This document shows positions 19,196 to 27,344 of a stretch of DNA of 28,995 nucleotides, piece after piece. The translations under genes and the position numbers were made by a program. Each line of letters opens with the position of its first letter. The first letter of the stretch is position 1. The notes under the pieces are model-generated. The model made no database searches. It saw only the letters and a program-made list of their open reading frames with translations, and was not told the DNA's origin. This stretch comes from Candidatus Caenarcanales bacterium (GTDB taxonomy: Bacteria; Cyanobacteriota; Vampirovibrionia; LMEP-6097), in the NCBI GenBank assembly GCA_022447685.1, contig JAKVAO010000031.1, positions 1 through 28,995 of the forward strand, read 5' to 3'.

Positions 19196-19474
19196 TTATT
19201 TTGCTCTATTTTTATGAAGTAGGCGTTCTTTATTTTTAGGTAATGCTCTATCTATAGCTTCTTGTAAACAATTTTTTAATTCAATAGCTTCATTTACATT
19301 TAAAAAAACAGAATAAGATCCTTCAATATTGATATCTGTGTTAGGTTTAGCCATTTCAATGCCAATACCACCATCACTCTCAACGATAAGTAGATCATAG
19401 CCTGGACATTCACCACTTTTATTATCTAAATCTTTGTAATCAGGTACTTGTTTTAAGTAAAAACGGCTTGCCAT
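19196..19474 (-). CDS. Small 92-residue protein of unknown function downstream of the SIR2-HerA operon
   Basis: Not recognised. It starts MASRFYLKQVPDY and shows alternating strands in its first two thirds (GYDLLIVESDG, then a SYSVFLNV strand). A helix follows (about 64-78) and the tail is Lys/Arg-rich. No signal peptide or membrane segment is visible, so it should be cytoplasmic. It has two cysteines (23 and about 69). It lies 90 nt after the HerA stop and 166 nt before the giant's start on the same strand, with no clear terminator on either side. No good SD precedes the ATG. It could be a third component or regulator of the defence operon, or unrelated. The coding case rests on the uninterrupted frame and globular composition. 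Confidence 0.6.
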   Translation of the reverse strand: MASRFYLKQVPDYKDLDNKSGECPGYDLLIVESDGGIGIEMAKPNTDINIEGSYSVFLNVNEAIELKNCLQEAIDRALPKNKERLLHKNRAK

Positions 19475-19564
19475 GATTTAATTATATACTTATTACCAAA
19501 TAAAGAAATAGTAAGTAATAATGTGCAGTATTGATCAATTATATTTTTGACTTAATTAACAAAA

Positions 19565-21616
19565 TCAATTCCAGTCTTTAGCTACTTCATTCCAGTTTTC
19601 TAGCCTAGATGCTTTACGAGTCCATACATTCCAAAAATCAGGATCATTAGAATCTGGTCTATATTTTTTTTCTAACTTATTCATTTCAACTAGCATGGGA
19701 ATAGGAGAACTCCAGCCCAGCAATATTGCTTTCCTTGTAGGTAGGATTGGTAATTCTTGTAGTAAGCCTCCAATATTATCTGGTACGAGTCTTCTAACTA
19801 AGTCTTGATCTCTATCATTAACAATACGATGCAAAAGAAATGTGTTGCATTGTGATAAAACTGTAGAAGACAGTTCTGAAGGTCTTTGAGAGGAAAGCAT
19901 AAGACTAAGACCAAATTTTCTTCCTTCTTTAGCTATTTTTTCAAAAGTTTTGCTACACATTTCAGATGCAGTAATTTCATCACTATTGGAGTATTTTTTT
20001 ATAAAATTGTGTGCTTCTTCTAAAACAAGGACTGTTGGTATCACTTTGTTATATTTTTTTCTATATCTTTGAGTTGCCTCAAATACCATTCGAGAAATAA
20101 CGGAAACAATAAGGTGAAGAATATCACTAGGTACGAGAGATAAGTCTATAATAACCATGCCTGTTAAATATTCATTCAGCCAGTTTTCTAAGCTTTGCTC
20201 TTCATCTTTTCCGATAATGGAATCTATACGCTTATCATTAAGTAAGCTTTTAATTCTCATTATAAACAAATCTAGAAATTGTTGTGCACCTTGCTCTTCT
20301 GCTAAAAGCTCTATGTGTTCAGGCAATTCTTTGGTATCAAAAGGGGTCGGACTATCTTCATCATAGCCTTCAAAATCTTGTGTTATAGGCAAGTTATCGA
20401 AAAGGTTTTTAATTTTTGCATATACTTCTTCAGCATCTTTTAGAGAAAAATTATGGAAATAGCCTTTAGTTTTTTTTTTACTTAAAGCAAGTTTACTCAA
20501 ATCTTCAGATAGTAAATTCAAGTGTGTTTTATAGTCTTCTGGAGCCTTATTTGATAAATTATTGAAATTTTCTCCAAATGTTATTAATTTTTCTCCAAAA
20601 TTTTGATTTCCAGGGAAACCACATAAAGAATCAACTCCTGAGTTCAAATCCTTGCCAATGCTTGCTAGCATTACTGTAACTTGTCTTTTAAGTATTGCTA
20701 TATCATTATTGAGAGAACTAAAATCATTCTTGAGCTCTCTTAATGCACGTCTAAGTATTGGTCTTTGAGATTTACCTGAAGCTTGAGAAAAAGAACTCCA
20801 TTCATAGCTATTCCAGAACCATGCAGGAACTTTTAACTGTTTAAACTTCTCTTTATCATCATCACTTATCTCAACTTTATAGCGCTTGACATTGGTGTTT
20901 AAATCATCAAAACACTGAGAATATTCACCATTAGGATCAAGAAGTATAAAACGAGAATTAAGTTGCTTGGAAACTTCTTGAGGACTTAAATTTGAAGAGG
21001 CAGCTTCTAATGACCATCTTATTAAACCTGCTACGGAACATGATTTGCCACTTCCTGTGTTGCCTAAGACTGCAAGATGTCTTCCAAATAATTTATCAGG
21101 ATTAATCTTAACAGAAGCATTGGCTGCAATTGGAGCAGTTCCAACTTTCACGTGAGCATTTATATCATCATTCTCCACAATTGATTTTAACTGTTCATCT
21201 GATGGAAGAATTACTGTATCTCCGATAGAGGGAAAAGAATAAACTCCTCTTTCAAGAATGAATCTAGTATCACTTAAAGCAATATCTCTTTTAAGAGTTC
21301 CTACAGGATTAATAGACATTTTACGAAGTGGAAAAGGTAAATCAATTAAATCATAATCCTTGAAGCCTTTTCTTTTAGGATATTGTGAATGTTCAACTCC
21401 AAGCCAACTAATTAAGCCAACTAGGGCTCCAACTTCATTTGGTATCAAAACAAAACTATTAATTCTTGGAAATAAGCTTGGAACTCCTGTATTGAGAGAA
21501 GTATTTTGAGGAGCATTGGTTTCTAAAGATACACCTATTTCATTGGGAGAAACACTATGAACCATACCAATAGCAAGATTTCTTAACCTGTCAAAATCAT
21601 ATATGTTTTGATTCAT
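19565..21616 (-). CDS. herA: HerA-type hexameric ATPase/translocase, SIR2-HerA defence partner
   Basis: A FtsK/HerA-superfamily ATPase of 683 residues. The N-terminal region, about 5-165, is strand-rich and fits a HAS-barrel. Walker A is GNTGSGKS at 185-192. A long insert or helical region spans about 260-480. Walker B is VLVLEEAHNF with E533/E534. It is followed by a sensor/arginine-finger region around SQRPSE (about 576) and LLHRIVNDRDQDLVRRL, typical of HerA. The ATG at 21616 has a GGGAG SD 8 nt upstream inside the tail of the SIR2 gene, and the intergenic gap is 3 nt, so the two are co-translated. In characterised SIR2-HerA (Nezha) systems HerA assembles with SIR2 into a large complex that defends against phage. 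The genomic HerA-NurA pair for DNA end resection is the alternative, but no NurA is present. Confidence 0.92.
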   Translation of the reverse strand: MNQNIYDFDRLRNLAIGMVHSVSPNEIGVSLETNAPQNTSLNTGVPSLFPRINSFVLIPNEVGALVGLISWLGVEHSQYPKRKGFKDYDLIDLPFPLRKMSINPVGTLKRDIALSDTRFILERGVYSFPSIGDTVILPSDEQLKSIVENDDINAHVKVGTAPIAANASVKINPDKLFGRHLAVLGNTGSGKSCSVAGLIRWSLEAASSNLSPQEVSKQLNSRFILLDPNGEYSQCFDDLNTNVKRYKVEISDDDKEKFKQLKVPAWFWNSYEWSSFSQASGKSQRPILRRALRELKNDFSSLNNDIAILKRQVTVMLASIGKDLNSGVDSLCGFPGNQNFGEKLITFGENFNNLSNKAPEDYKTHLNLLSEDLSKLALSKKKTKGYFHNFSLKDAEEVYAKIKNLFDNLPITQDFEGYDEDSPTPFDTKELPEHIELLAEEQGAQQFLDLFIMRIKSLLNDKRIDSIIGKDEEQSLENWLNEYLTGMVIIDLSLVPSDILHLIVSVISRMVFEATQRYRKKYNKVIPTVLVLEEAHNFIKKYSNSDEITASEMCSKTFEKIAKEGRKFGLSLMLSSQRPSELSSTVLSQCNTFLLHRIVNDRDQDLVRRLVPDNIGGLLQELPILPTRKAILLGWSSPIPMLVEMNKLEKKYRPDSNDPDFWNVWTRKASRLENWNEVAKDWN

Positions 21617-21619
21617 TTT

Positions 21620-22930
21620 TTAGACTCCCTTTTTTGTCTCTTCTTTTGGATATTCTGCTTGTTCATTTATTGCTCGTCTATGAATTAGCTCATTCATTTT
21701 TATAGTAAGTCTGTCAATCGCAGACTTTGGTAAATAATTATCTACAAGAGTTGTTAAATTTCCAAAATGATCACCGAGTAATAATGTATATTGGGCAGTA
21801 TTTTTATTTTTCAAGAAATTATAAATGCGTTTATCTTTGTCATCATAAGCAATGATGACTATATGAGTTGAAGGTATTGTGAACATATCAGAAATGATTC
21901 TGTTGATATGTGAATCTCCAAATCCATATCCATATGTAACAATTGAAGAGTTTGGTCTACAAATAGCATTTGAAAAATCACGAAAAAGTTCAGAGTATGG
22001 ATAAAAAGCTGTTTCTATATCTTTTGAAGAATTAGGATATATAACGGCATGGTCTGTAGGGTTTTGATCAATAGATGGGTGATCATCTGATGCTCCAAAA
22101 GGGAGTAAAGATTTTATTATTTTTCCACTTGTTTGAAATTGCCAATCAATAGACCCATGAAGCTTTGTAAGCCTAGCTACTCCTTCTACATATCTAGGTT
22201 CGCCTCTAATTCCTGGTGGATTGTAATGATAATCAAGCTCAAGCTTTGTATTCCTGAATACAGGCTGGAGTTTTCCTTTAAAGCGGTCAAGAAGTAATAA
22301 TCCTATCTCATCGCAACCATATTCTAAAAAACGATCATAATTTGTCGTAAATATATTAAGTCTTTCTCTAGAGGCAGCCCTGCTGGTAAAGCTAAGTAAG
22401 AAAGAGCATAAGTATTGAAAAGCACTTATTGCCCGTTCTGATATTTCTTGGCTATCATGATTATAATATTCAAGAAATGACTCTTCAGTTGCTAAAACAT
22501 TCTTTATAAAAGAACTTAACTGCTCATTAAGCTCTTCTTTTAGCGAATCATAGTTTTCATCATCAAGAATTTCATAGCCTCTTAATAACTCAAGTGATAT
22601 TCTAAGATCGTCTTCAAAGTTTGCCTTACCTCTTTTTAATTTTGCTGCTGAATTATCTGAATTTAGTCTTATTTTTTTTGTATATTCTTGATTATTAAGG
22701 CTTACCCTACTCATGTCTTGCGAATGTATATTTGCAATATTTGCAACTGCTTGAGTAAGACCAGTTCCAATTAATAATGAAAAGTGCTCACTTTGAAAAA
22801 TAGTACTTAACCAAGGTTCAACTTTTAAACGTAATTGATTAGCTTCCAACGAGCTATCATCATCACTGGAAAACCTTTCAGTGTTTGTCTTTAATATATG
22901 TTTGTGGTTCCAATCTATATGTTCATTCAT
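21620..22930 (-). CDS. SIR2-like protein, effector of a SIR2-HerA anti-phage system
   Basis: A 436-residue SIR2-fold protein. Recognisable motifs in order: a nucleotide-binding IGTGLT (54-59), FTTNYD (194-199), KLHGS (256-260, with the candidate catalytic H258) and YGYGFGDSHIN (333-343). Together these match the SIR2_2-type proteins of defence islands, which hydrolyse NAD+ (some members also act as nucleases) on infection. A predicted helical insert lies at about 105-185. The key Asn (N197) and His (H258) are both present, so it appears intact. The ATG at 22930 is preceded by a TATAAT box on the minus strand. It is the first gene of the two-gene operon with HerA. Which activity dominates here cannot be told from sequence. 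Confidence 0.9.
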   Translation of the reverse strand: MNEHIDWNHKHILKTNTERFSSDDDSSLEANQLRLKVEPWLSTIFQSEHFSLLIGTGLTQAVANIANIHSQDMSRVSLNNQEYTKKIRLNSDNSAAKLKRGKANFEDDLRISLELLRGYEILDDENYDSLKEELNEQLSSFIKNVLATEESFLEYYNHDSQEISERAISAFQYLCSFLLSFTSRAASRERLNIFTTNYDRFLEYGCDEIGLLLLDRFKGKLQPVFRNTKLELDYHYNPPGIRGEPRYVEGVARLTKLHGSIDWQFQTSGKIIKSLLPFGASDDHPSIDQNPTDHAVIYPNSSKDIETAFYPYSELFRDFSNAICRPNSSIVTYGYGFGDSHINRIISDMFTIPSTHIVIIAYDDKDKRIYNFLKNKNTAQYTLLLGDHFGNLTTLVDNYLPKSAIDRLTIKMNELIHRRAINEQAEYPKEETKKGV

Positions 22931-22944
22931 TGATCTAATTATTA

Positions 22945-22973
22945 ATTATACTTTGATAAGTTTTCTTTTCTAA
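22945..22973 (-). promoter_or_regulatory. Candidate promoter of the SIR2-HerA operon
   Basis: Minus-strand TATAAT (22950-22945) lies 14 nt before the ATG, with TTAGAA (22973-22968) 17 nt upstream of it. The -10 is perfect and the -35 weak. The leader would be very short. Confidence 0.4.
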
Positions 22974-23013
22974 TGAATAATTTCTGTTCTAAAGCTCTCA
23001 AGAATTAAATAAG

Positions 23014-23019
23014 TATAAT
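23014..23019 (+). promoter_or_regulatory. Candidate -10 box of the divergent 687-residue gene
   Basis: A perfect TATAAT lies 8 nt before the GTG start, with no good -35. If used, transcription would begin at or just before the start codon, giving a leaderless or near-leaderless mRNA. No SD precedes the GTG, which fits. Confidence 0.3.
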
Positions 23020-23027
23020 TTTTAATA

Positions 23028-25091
23028 GTGATTAAATTAAATGAAAATAACATAGAAAGTTTTAAAGAAGCATGTCTTATTTTTGATTGGGAACAATCTG
23101 GTGAAAATCAAAAAGAACAAGCTCACAATTTCTTCTATAAAAATAAAATCTCAAAATCATATGAAAATAATTATGAAAGATTAAAAGAAATACTAGGAGA
23201 TATACTCTGCGATTTTTCAGGGACTATCGATTTATGGAGCTACTTTGATTCTCTACATAGATATTTTTACTATAGAGCAAATCTAAACAATGAATACCAA
23301 GCTGATTTGTTTTTTGAGGTTGCAGAAAGTATTAAAAATTTTCTGGGGCAAGCCCATCAAGCAGGGATGCCTAATGAGTTGATGACTAAATTAGTTGAAC
23401 TATCCTACTATTACAGAGTTTTAGAGAATGATTTAAACAAAACAATAAGTGATAGGTACTTTAGATATCAAAGTCATATTAGAGGAATTAAAGCTATTCA
23501 AAATAAATATGAACTTAGATATTTTTTCTTAAAGGAGGAAGTCAAAATTCATGAGGAAGAATTGATTAGAGTTACTAAAGAAATTTCCAAGAAGATGAAA
23601 AAATTTGGTGGGTTAAGATTCTTGGAGTGTATGAAAGGACATCTGCAAGAAAACTCTCCTAAAGGCTTTCTAGAGTATGAATTGCTTGATTTCTCAGTTC
23701 ATGCAAGTACAAAAGGAAAATATATAGCTTCTATTCCTTGGGGTTATCTTTTTAAACTTGCATCTACACATCTTCACTATGGTTCTACCAAGAAGAAAAA
23801 TTTCCCAAAAGTTTTGGAGGAAATTGTTGAAGACTCTAGAGCTTTAATTTCAACAATGGATATAGAGTCTTTTGGTATTTATAACGATTTGTTTAATCGG
23901 GGTGACAAGTTTTTAGATTATATACAAGATAAATTGCTCCTTGATAGTTGCTTTAAACTTCCTCAAGTTTGTCCAAGATTCACTTTGAAGATACTAGATG
24001 GCTTATTATCTTGGGTTGACAGTGTTGAGAGCCAAAGTCTCAATTTGAAATTGAAATACTCTAAATTTCGGACTTACATTGAAAATTATGTTTCACTTGG
24101 TAAAACAAATAAGCAAGCTAATATAATTATAGACTCTAACTCTCTTACAGGTGATTTAGAGCCCAATGAGATAGGTTTTATAAATAATGCTCTTGAAAAA
24201 TTTATTCGTGATTCTCATAAATTTATTTCTCCACTTGATAAAGTTGATTTAAATCCTTTCCTATATTCAAAAAATACACGGCATTATCATTATTTTTTGC
24301 GATCAATCCAAAGCTATGCATTGATTGAATTTGGATTAGAAGTATTTAGACAACAGAGAATCAAAAACTTTGATGGTGAGCTTGGAATTATTTTTGAGGA
24401 TTTTGTTAGGCAAGCTCTAAATGAAAAGAATATTGATTGTAAATCAGGTATATATGAAAATATAAAAGTCAAAAATAAATCTTATAATGGTGATGTTGAT
24501 ATTGCAATAGAGTTCGATGATCATATTTTGTTGATTGAGGTAAAGAAAAAATCACTAACTAAAGATGCAAGAAGTGGAAATACTGCTACAGGGTTAATAG
24601 ATCTGCAAAAAAGTTTATTAAAATCATATGTTCAAGCTCTTAAACACACTTATATCTTGAAAGAGAATAGTGAAATCAAATTCACTTCAGGAGATCAAAA
24701 AATCGTCTCAAATTCAAAAAGAATAGAATATGTTTCTTTAGTACTTTTTGATTATGGTGTTCTTCATGATAAAAATTTTATTAGCCAATTTTTTCAAACG
24801 ATAGATTCTAGTAAATTCACCATTCAAAAAGGTTTTGAGGACTTGGAAGATGATATGGCCATGCTCAATAACTTAATTGAAGAGTATAGATTTTATTATA
24901 ATGAACTATCAATGCAAAATACAGATATGACTGGACTAAATTTGAAATTTTTAAGCTTAAATCAATTCCTAATAATTCTTGATAAATGTAAGACAAAAGA
25001 TGATTTTAAGGATAGGTTAAATAAGAATAAACATATATCCTTTGGAGCTAATGATTGGTATTTTGAATACTTTGAAGGTGATTCGCTATAG
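23028..25091 (+). CDS. 687-residue protein with C-terminal PD-(D/E)XK nuclease domain
   Basis: I do not recognise the full-length family. Residues 1 to about 430 are mostly helical and contain no motif I can name. The C-terminal part carries a restriction-endonuclease-like core: E457 in a helix (GIIFEDF), D489/D491 in the GDVD strand and E504-V-K506 in the next strand (LLIEVKKK). This is a complete PD-(D/E)XK catalytic set. A further helical domain follows (about 600-687). The GTG start is chosen because no in-frame ATG occurs until residue 114. It is divergent from the SIR2-HerA operon across 97 nt and ends 1 nt from the convergent 202-residue gene. A DNA-cleaving defence protein is likely; a role inside the SIR2-HerA system or a stand-alone system are both possible. 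Confidence 0.8.
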   Translation: MIKLNENNIESFKEACLIFDWEQSGENQKEQAHNFFYKNKISKSYENNYERLKEILGDILCDFSGTIDLWSYFDSLHRYFYYRANLNNEYQADLFFEVAESIKNFLGQAHQAGMPNELMTKLVELSYYYRVLENDLNKTISDRYFRYQSHIRGIKAIQNKYELRYFFLKEEVKIHEEELIRVTKEISKKMKKFGGLRFLECMKGHLQENSPKGFLEYELLDFSVHASTKGKYIASIPWGYLFKLASTHLHYGSTKKKNFPKVLEEIVEDSRALISTMDIESFGIYNDLFNRGDKFLDYIQDKLLLDSCFKLPQVCPRFTLKILDGLLSWVDSVESQSLNLKLKYSKFRTYIENYVSLGKTNKQANIIIDSNSLTGDLEPNEIGFINNALEKFIRDSHKFISPLDKVDLNPFLYSKNTRHYHYFLRSIQSYALIEFGLEVFRQQRIKNFDGELGIIFEDFVRQALNEKNIDCKSGIYENIKVKNKSYNGDVDIAIEFDDHILLIEVKKKSLTKDARSGNTATGLIDLQKSLLKSYVQALKHTYILKENSEIKFTSGDQKIVSNSKRIEYVSLVLFDYGVLHDKNFISQFFQTIDSSKFTIQKGFEDLEDDMAMLNNLIEEYRFYYNELSMQNTDMTGLNLKFLSLNQFLIILDKCKTKDDFKDRLNKNKHISFGANDWYFEYFEGDSL

Positions 25092-25092
25092 C

Positions 25093-25701
25093 TTAGTTTA
25101 GACTCTTAGTTTTCAAATTCCTCACCAAAACGTCATATCCCTCTTTATTTCTAGACTTGCTCTCATAAGCTATTCTCTCAATCTGCCTAGAAATCTCAAC
25201 TTCTTTTTTTACTAAGCAAGTAAGTTCTTCTAGCTCAGACTTTGAAAGTTCGTAACCATTAGTTTTAAAAATAAAATCAAAATTCTGACCATGTCTAAAT
25301 AGTTTGCCTGACAAAGAAGTCTTTTTATTACCAATTATCAAGCCGTATCTAAGATAGGGAGTTATAAACTTATGGTTAAAAGCTTTTTGGCTATAGGTAA
25401 TTGTGTCATGAGTTGTAGCATCTTTTAATTTAGCTTCCAGAACTACTCTTGGTTTAATTAGATCAGTTTTTTCATAGATAAGAAGATCAGTTTCAAAATA
25501 AATTAATTGAAGTTTATTTTCTTTAATCTTCCAATTTTCATCATATGCTTTTATCTCACAGGCATAAGGTAATTTTCTTTTAGTCTCTATTATTAAGTTA
25601 CTCTCTCCAGGAAGCTCTTTAATTAAAAGTTCTTTTAGGTTTTCAACCCAATCTATTTCTCTCATATTAAACAGTTTAGTCTTTAATTGTGAAAACCACA
25701 T
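25093..25701 (-). CDS. 202-residue PD-(D/E)XK-like nuclease-fold protein
   Basis: Small cytoplasmic protein. A strand-helix arrangement with E70/D72 (YFETDLL) followed by E89-A-K91 (VVLEAK) fits the D-x(n)-E-x-K core of PD-(D/E)XK nucleases. A Q/Y-containing helix follows (ITYSQKAF, about 101-108), then a strand reading YGLIIG. The C-terminus is a charged helix. The ATG at 25701 is supported by an AGGAG SD 6 nt upstream (RBS reads caggagtttcat), preferable to M13. It is transcribed toward the 687-residue gene, with stops 1 nt apart. It may be a minimal restriction-type endonuclease or an orphan nuclease; no methyltransferase is visible beside it. Confidence 0.75.
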   Translation of the reverse strand: MWFSQLKTKLFNMREIDWVENLKELLIKELPGESNLIIETKRKLPYACEIKAYDENWKIKENKLQLIYFETDLLIYEKTDLIKPRVVLEAKLKDATTHDTITYSQKAFNHKFITPYLRYGLIIGNKKTSLSGKLFRHGQNFDFIFKTNGYELSKSELEELTCLVKKEVEISRQIERIAYESKSRNKEGYDVLVRNLKTKSLN

Positions 25702-25742
25702 ATGAAACTCCTGATTTATTTTTTACAAGATAGCTCGAAAAT

Positions 25743-25770
25743 AAATTATTTAACTTAAGGTAAATAATTT
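25743..25770. repeat. Perfect 10-bp AT inverted repeat upstream of the 202-residue gene
   Basis: AAATTATTTA (25743-25752) pairs exactly with TAAATAATTT (25761-25770) across an 8-nt spacer. It lies 42-69 nt upstream of the minus-strand ATG, a position suited to a dimeric repressor operator, though AT-rich chance symmetry is possible. Confidence 0.4.
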
Positions 25771-25792
25771 TTAAAACACTTACCCATCACTT

Positions 25793-26038
25793 AAGCTTTG
25801 CAAGCTAAAATACTATTGGAGTGCAAATAATATGCACTCTGGGGTGTCGAAACCTCACATGTGACAGTCAATTGAGATATCTTGACTGTAAAAATACGAT
25901 ATCTCCCGGCTTTAGCCGGGAGATTATGATGTATGTCCAGAGCTTCTGGCTTAAAGATCATAGTAATCGTTCACATGCGATTTTCGAACTCCCGGCTATA
26001 TTAAATTTTCAATTTAATAAGCTAAAACCTCAAAGCTT
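25793..26038 (+). other. Hairpin-dense element: possible structured RNA or IS200/IS605-type palindromic remnant
   Basis: The element is bounded by the inverted repeat AAGCTTTG (25793-25800) and CAAAGCTT (26031-26038), and by direct copies of AAGCTAAAA (25802 and 26019). Inside are perfect stems: GAGTGCA/TGCACTC (25819-25839), palindrome TCACATGTGA (25855-25864), ACAGTCAA/TTGACTGT (25864-25889), GAGATATC/GATATCTC (25874-25905), TCTCCCGGC/GCCGGGAGA with loop TTTA (25902-25923), CCAGA/TCTGG (25937-25949), AATCG/CGATT (25965-25982) and ATTAAATT/AATTTAAT (26000-26018). CTCCCGGCT occurs twice (25903 and 25989), so AGCCGGGAG (25914-25922) has two possible partners. The GC-rich stem with a TTTA loop resembles the right-end hairpins of IS200/IS605-family elements. 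A cis-regulatory leader for the downstream nuclease gene is equally possible. Confidence 0.5.
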
Positions 26039-26044
26039 GTAATC

Positions 26045-26050
26045 AGGAGG
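26045..26050 (+). promoter_or_regulatory. Consensus Shine-Dalgarno that decides a GTG start
   Basis: AGGAGG ends 7 nt before the GTG at 26058. It lies just after the hairpin-dense element, so alternative pairing of that element could expose or hide it. Confidence 0.65.
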
Positions 26051-26057
26051 TATAGCT

Positions 26058-27326
26058 GTGAATGTTAGAAATGTATTTGACCAATATAGTCAGTATGAGA
26101 ATAAGCTTACTCATGCCTTTATATGTAGTCTTGATAGAGATCAAGATTTTTTAAGAATATTCATAAAAGACTTTCTCCAAATAAAAATTAATAAAAAAGA
26201 TAAACTATCTATTTATCTACAATCCTTGCCTCACAAGGTTTCAAGAATTAAAGATCCAAGTGGATTACCTGATGCTTCTATTTTGATTAATGATAATCAA
26301 GTTATTTGTATAGAAAATAAGGTTGAAGATATCTTGACTAGAGATCAATTAGAAAGACATAAAACTACTTGGGCTAAGAATGAAAATATTGATATTGAAA
26401 AGAGTTTTTCTGGAGTAACATTTGCTCCTAAAGAATATGATTTTCAACTTGAAGACTGGAAACACTATCAGTGGAGTGAGCTCTATTTATTTTTAAGAAA
26501 ACATATCAATAGAGAATGGGTTAAAGAATTGTTTCAATATATGGAGGTGCTTGAAATGAATATGATAAAAGATAAAAAGCTTGGAGACTTGTCTTTGACT
26601 TGCTTTTCTGGGATCCCATTTAATAAAGAAAATCCTTATGAATATTTTGAAGCCAAAAGAGTATTAAAGATTTTAATGCCTGAATTAAAAAAGTATTCAA
26701 TTTTAGAAAAAGAACTTGATATGAATTTTCATGATTCTGGAAGAGGTGCTATTTCCTCAGGTTTATCAGTTTGGGACTGTATTGCAGTTAATGACGATAA
26801 AAGAAACAATTACACTGATTTACTCCATTTTGTTATATCCATACGTCAAAAATCCTTTGATGTTTGCTTTACCTTGCCTGATAAGCTTAAAGGTTCATAT
26901 CGAAGTAAATTAAGGAAAGCTGGTTATGAACTGTTTAAAGAAGAAATTCAGAAATTAATTGAAACCTGTGAATCTAATCTATATGGGATTCAAGGATATA
27001 GCTTAAATTGTGATGTTGTACAAAGACGTCACGCTACAAGAAAGTCTGAAGCTGTTGAAGATTCAAAGTTAAGTTTTGACTTGAGAACAGCCTTTGTCTA
27101 TCCAGAGGGTAAGTATCAGCCCAACATTCATAACAAAGAATATTGGCTTCAGGCGGCTTATGAATCTATCGTAAACAAAGGATCAGCTAATATCCAGACT
27201 TCATTTAAAGTCTCATTTGATTATGATAAATGTACTCAGCTAAATAGTCCTAAGGCAGTTGAGTTAATTATTAAATCGTGGCTCTCATTTAAAGATTTTT
27301 ATAAGTGGTTACAAATTCATAAATAG
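26058..27326 (+). CDS. 422-residue PD-(D/E)XK nuclease family protein
   Basis: An N-terminal nuclease core is visible: E14-N15 in the first helix (YENKLTHAF), then GLPDASI with D72, and ICIENK with E86 and K88. This is a literal PD...E-x-K motif, as in the PDDEXK_4-type family. The remaining about 300 residues form an alpha/beta region of unknown role, with strands around FVISIRQKSFDVCFTL. The GTG start is fixed by an AGGAGG SD. An 18-nt gap separates it from the next gene, so the two are probably an operon. Such proteins are common in defence islands; no signal peptide or membrane segment is seen. The substrate is unknown. Confidence 0.85.
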   Translation: MNVRNVFDQYSQYENKLTHAFICSLDRDQDFLRIFIKDFLQIKINKKDKLSIYLQSLPHKVSRIKDPSGLPDASILINDNQVICIENKVEDILTRDQLERHKTTWAKNENIDIEKSFSGVTFAPKEYDFQLEDWKHYQWSELYLFLRKHINREWVKELFQYMEVLEMNMIKDKKLGDLSLTCFSGIPFNKENPYEYFEAKRVLKILMPELKKYSILEKELDMNFHDSGRGAISSGLSVWDCIAVNDDKRNNYTDLLHFVISIRQKSFDVCFTLPDKLKGSYRSKLRKAGYELFKEEIQKLIETCESNLYGIQGYSLNCDVVQRRHATRKSEAVEDSKLSFDLRTAFVYPEGKYQPNIHNKEYWLQAAYESIVNKGSANIQTSFKVSFDYDKCTQLNSPKAVELIIKSWLSFKDFYKWLQIHK

Positions 27327-27344
27327 TAATAAAGTATTAGATAG

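Noticed and set aside
25793..26038. Retron msr-msd RNA
   Set aside because: The flanking inverted repeat and hairpins are suggestive, but no reverse transcriptase gene is nearby.
25821..26042. 73-residue plus-strand reading frame
   Set aside because: It runs through the hairpin-dense element, has no SD at its start, and its composition is dictated by the inverted repeats; treated as non-coding.
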